Below, piece after piece: positions 62,201 through 64,000 of a DNA stretch of 64,000 bases; within the stretch, counting starts at the first letter, position 1, and each line of letters begins with the position of its first letter. Location of the stretch: positions 47,926-111,925 of the forward strand of contig NZ_QVMO01000003.1 of NCBI RefSeq assembly GCF_010501055.1, in the 5' to 3' direction. Origin of the DNA: Dysgonomonas sp. 521 (GTDB taxonomy: Bacteria; Bacteroidota; Bacteroidia; Bacteroidales; Dysgonomonadaceae). The notes below the pieces were generated by a model. It saw only the letters and a list, made by a program, of their open reading frames with translations. It was not told where the DNA came from and searched no databases. Position numbers and translations under genes: made by a program.

Positions 62201-63479
62201 CATAAGGATAATAGAGAAATACAGGATGGCACATCTTTATATAATGTTCGATGAGGAAGCGATCAGGAAACTTATTACCAACCTATTGTCCAACGCGATA
62301 AAGTTTACCCCCGACAACGGTTCCGTTACGTTATATATTTGTTCTTTTACAGACAGAAAGACAAACAATGAGAAACTATATATATGTGTACAAGATACCG
62401 GTTCGGGAATAAAAAAAGAAGATCTCAACCGTGTATTCAACAAGTTCTATCAGTCGAAAGGGAACGACAAATATGCTATTTACGGGCAAAGCGGTACAGG
62501 TATAGGATTATACTTGTGCAAAAGCATAGTGGAAATGCTTGGCGGTAAAATATATGCCAAAAACAATCCTACAACAGGAGCTTCGCTAAGGGTTATCCTG
62601 CCCATAATACGCGAAAATGTTCCTGAAACTGCGGCTTTGGAAGAGGAGGCAAATATTACATATTCCATTCCGGGGGTTTCTCTGCAAGAAACCTCTATGG
62701 AAAAAGGACAGAAATTAGTAATTCTTGTGGTTGAAGACAATACCGACATGCGAAAATATATATGTTCGGTATTAACCGACTACTATAAAGTAGAAGAGGC
62801 TGAAAACGGACAGGAAGCCCTAAAAATACTGAAATCAAAGACGGTAGACTTTATCATCAGCGACCTGATGATGCCCGTGATGGATGGACTGGAACTATCG
62901 CAAAAGGTAAAAGCCGACCTTTCGATATCGCATATCCCATTCCTGATGCTTACAGCGAAAACCTCTCTGGAAACACAGATAAGCAGCTATAAAATAGGAG
63001 TGGATGAGTTCTTACCCAAGCCATTCGAAGAAGAACTGCTGCTTACCCGGATAAACAATATACTCGAATCGCGTAAAACATACCAACGCAAGTTCAGCCT
63101 GGAAATGAATGTTGATGAACTGAACATATCCGAAGAATCGAACGATGATAAGTTCCTGCGTAAAGCTGTGGAAACGGTCAAAGCCAATTATAAGAACACA
63201 TATTATGAGGTTAGTGATTTTATCGATGAAATGGGTGTCAGCAAAAGCCTTCTGAATAAGAAAATGCAAACCCTGACCGGACAATCGGCAGGTAATTTCA
63301 TTCGCAATTACCGACTGAATATTGCCAAAGAATTAATAATCAAAAGTCAGGGCAGCATGAATATTTCCGAAGTTGCTTACGAGGTAGGGTTTAACGATCC
63401 CAAGTATTTTACCCGATGCTTTACAAAGCACTTCGGAGTAAGCCCAAGCATGGTAAATAAAAGTGACAACAGGGATTAA
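59235..63479 (+). CDS. Hybrid two-component system regulator of the arabinan locus
   Basis: 1414 residues from the ATG at 59235 (the frame extends to a GTG at 59154 within the operator region). Signal peptide MRSIIYTIIFILSLLLFPG, then about 14 propeller repeats (WIGTEAGGIN, LWVGTWGGGI type) and a Y_Y_Y domain at about residues 716-798. One membrane helix lies near 802-822 and a coiled coil follows. Next is histidine kinase HisKA with His904 in NITHEFRTP and the HATPase (NLLSNAIKFTPDNG, GTGIGLYLCKSIVEML). The receiver has phospho-acceptor Asp1210 in FIISDLMMPVMDG, and a C-terminal AraC helix-turn-helix pair ends the protein. Sensor of periplasmic arabino-oligosaccharides by homology with characterised Bacteroides proteins; expected to activate the divergent genes. 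Confidence 0.96.
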   Translation: MRSIIYTIIFILSLLLFPGQRIKSQNNIASRYIFSVISINEGLPLNFVDDIYKDNHGFIWISTQGGGLSRYDGYEFVSFNVNSFPFSLKSNFIRQTCEDNFDRLWVVSNNGINIIDLPTMSESKISKQNDILAKVLDTAPNRIYKDLKGSIWLLTTGKIYKISFDGKGDIQRISTTPDSPGFSFTTINAVDGETWVSNGGSIFHITDNQTDNLRLQPIQEIPSLGINTFISTILKDRDNIWIGADNGLYKYNTKNQNIKLYTHNPKDETSISQNMVTELCMTNDGILVAGTLMGLNFYDPSSDSFEHISHCTDESTLNNDFVNSMLPDGNNLWIGTEAGGINKMTIRKLAIQNYTNDPNNSNSISPNPVNAIYEDWKGDLWVGTVEGGLNLKRKGENRFIHYTSGNGFLSHNSVSALEQDKDGHLWVGTWGGGITVLDINKLPNIHNKYTDVEFSYIGFLRYDSINHGMWIGTNRQIFFYDIQTNSIRNPLPENIARNILGTLGSMTDNDDKLWIGTSEGLIVVDLKSYNHSGAQYKAEYLKLDNQNITPLFTKNITCLYQAKDGSIWMGSNGYGMCRLIKYQDKYTAQSYTTAQGLANNTVFGLLEDEQGLIWASTGKGISSYNPQTERFVNYTKNDGLLNDQFYWNASYKSPRNGDLYFGSLAGLTLIKSNPQDKEQEQKKVTFTKLQILNETVWFNGKDYINKDIAYTNRIDLHERDKSFSIEFSALDYDNPTTVAYSYRLVGFDEKWIDVEANRRFISYTNLQPGTYTLQVRCMSKAYDWSNDIAELEIVVHPFFYKTSWFIGICILLIVILAVQFYRWRITSLKKQRETLHKKVEERTKELENQKKLLEEQAMELKLQNNILFTQNEKITSQRKQLMDMSKKVQEAMADRMSFFTNITHEFRTPITLIIGPIDRALKLSTNPKVIEQLQYVARNSKHLLSLVNQLMDFRKVESDRMKISLATGNILNLIKEILTPFESHANERNIRIIEKYRMAHLYIMFDEEAIRKLITNLLSNAIKFTPDNGSVTLYICSFTDRKTNNEKLYICVQDTGSGIKKEDLNRVFNKFYQSKGNDKYAIYGQSGTGIGLYLCKSIVEMLGGKIYAKNNPTTGASLRVILPIIRENVPETAALEEEANITYSIPGVSLQETSMEKGQKLVILVVEDNTDMRKYICSVLTDYYKVEEAENGQEALKILKSKTVDFIISDLMMPVMDGLELSQKVKADLSISHIPFLMLTAKTSLETQISSYKIGVDEFLPKPFEEELLLTRINNILESRKTYQRKFSLEMNVDELNISEESNDDKFLRKAVETVKANYKNTYYEVSDFIDEMGVSKSLLNKKMQTLTGQSAGNFIRNYRLNIAKELIIKSQGSMNISEVAYEVGFNDPKYFTRCFTKHFGVSPSMVNKSDNRD

Positions 63480-64000
63480 TCTTACTTATTCATGTCAATC
63501 TGTAGTTGGAAGATATGTTTCATATAAACGTTCTTTAATTTTCTGCACAAAAACCATCATGGTTTAAACTTTTTAGCATTGGCTCATACTGCCGCGCCCT
63601 CCCGGGCTTGCCCTTCCTTTTGGCATTGCCCAAAAGGAAGCAAAAGGCTAGTGCTTCGTCCCTCGGCGACCCACCAACGGAACTTATGCACGGAGTTGCA
63701 ACGCAATGTCAAGACAGAGGATAGCCCTCAATGTCATTAAGTTAAGTTTTTTCCTCTTTGTCATGCTGAGTGCTCATTATTTACCAATAAACCAAACGAT
63801 AATGACGATAAAAATCTTTTCTTTGAAAAAAACTCATGGCAGTGTAGCACCAGTTCAACTAATGTTAATATACTTGCTGTTGAGTCTTGCTTCAAAGAAA
63901 GGTAGACCAAATATTGGTGATTCTCTTGATAAAAAGAATAATTCCCGGATGGTAGCATACTTGCATTTTATGCCTGTTTACTTCTTTGAGCCATGAGTTT
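63480..64000. other. Gene-free end of window with inverted partial copy of element D
   Basis: GGTTTAAACTTTTTAG near 63561 resembles a degenerate element end. Bases 63589-63680 are the inverse of 19404-19496 in element D (CCTTTTGGCATTGCCCAAAAGG and CTTCGTCCCTCGGCGACC). Then 63681-63708 match, with a few changes, the inverse of about 19287-19316, so an internal segment of roughly 90 bases is missing. An open frame at 63706-63996 has no recognisable start signal or motif and is not called as a gene. Confidence 0.6.

Noticed and set aside
63706..63996. 96-codon open frame at the window end
   Set aside because: It begins inside a repeat, has no ribosome-binding site or recognisable motif, and the composition is not protein-like in its first third. 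A decayed transposon fragment cannot be excluded.

Overview
The window is a chromosomal segment of a Bacteroidota bacterium. The evidence is the TAnnTTTG type -7 promoter elements, two SusC/SusD pairs, a hybrid two-component regulator, the 53-residue DUF4295 protein next to rpmG/rpmB, a trp order ending in C-F-A, and a GT3-type glycogen synthase. Gene content and base composition would fit a Dysgonomonas-like member of the Bacteroidales, but the genus is an inference. No rRNA, tRNA, CRISPR array, transposase or phage gene was seen.

Layout. 1-2461 is the end of a trp operon (trpC partial, an unrecognised gene, trpF, trpA). 2653-7609 holds surface-glycan functions: a phosphoethanolamine-transferase-like membrane enzyme, an alpha-1,2-fucosyltransferase, a GT2 glycosyltransferase and a LicD protein, with two copies of a short inverted-repeat element between them. 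7604-12276 (minus) is housekeeping: ftsY-rimO-HU-HU/LysM and rpmB-rpmG-DUF4295. 12459-15729 (plus) has an NAD-dependent epimerase, rluF and gap. 16077-18215 (minus) is a lipoprotein oligopeptidase. 18216-20195 is a 2 kb gene-free patch made of nested inverted-repeat elements. 20196-25418 (minus) has an ECF sigma/anti-sigma pair embedded among three DUF4252 paralogues, a double-META lipoprotein, an omega-amidase-like nitrilase, an acyltransferase and a small unknown. 25576-29977 is glycogen synthase plus glucan phosphorylase. 30058-32954 (minus) is mazG and a DsbD-like protein. An isolated barstar-like gene follows at 33612.

34546-63479 is one functional unit for arabinose and arabinan. It has araD-araA-araB and a sodium/sugar symporter on plus, a nine-gene polysaccharide utilisation locus on minus (GH43, GH51, GH43, surface glycan-binding protein, SusC, SusD, SusC, SusD, GH43), and a divergent hybrid two-component regulator. 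The expected flow is: surface lipoprotein GH43 enzymes cut arabinan, the binding protein and SusCD pairs capture and import oligosaccharides, the periplasmic GH51 and GH43 enzymes release arabinose, the symporter imports it, and AraABD convert it to xylulose 5-phosphate. The content resembles, from memory, the Bacteroides thetaiotaomicron arabinan locus.

The most unusual content is non-coding. A family of short elements has 19-20 bp terminal inverted repeats whose outer bases differ between copies but match within a copy. A second family of CCCCC/GGGGG palindromes has, in one place, become the C-terminus of a GH43 gene. Candidate operators are shared by the ara operon and the locus regulator.
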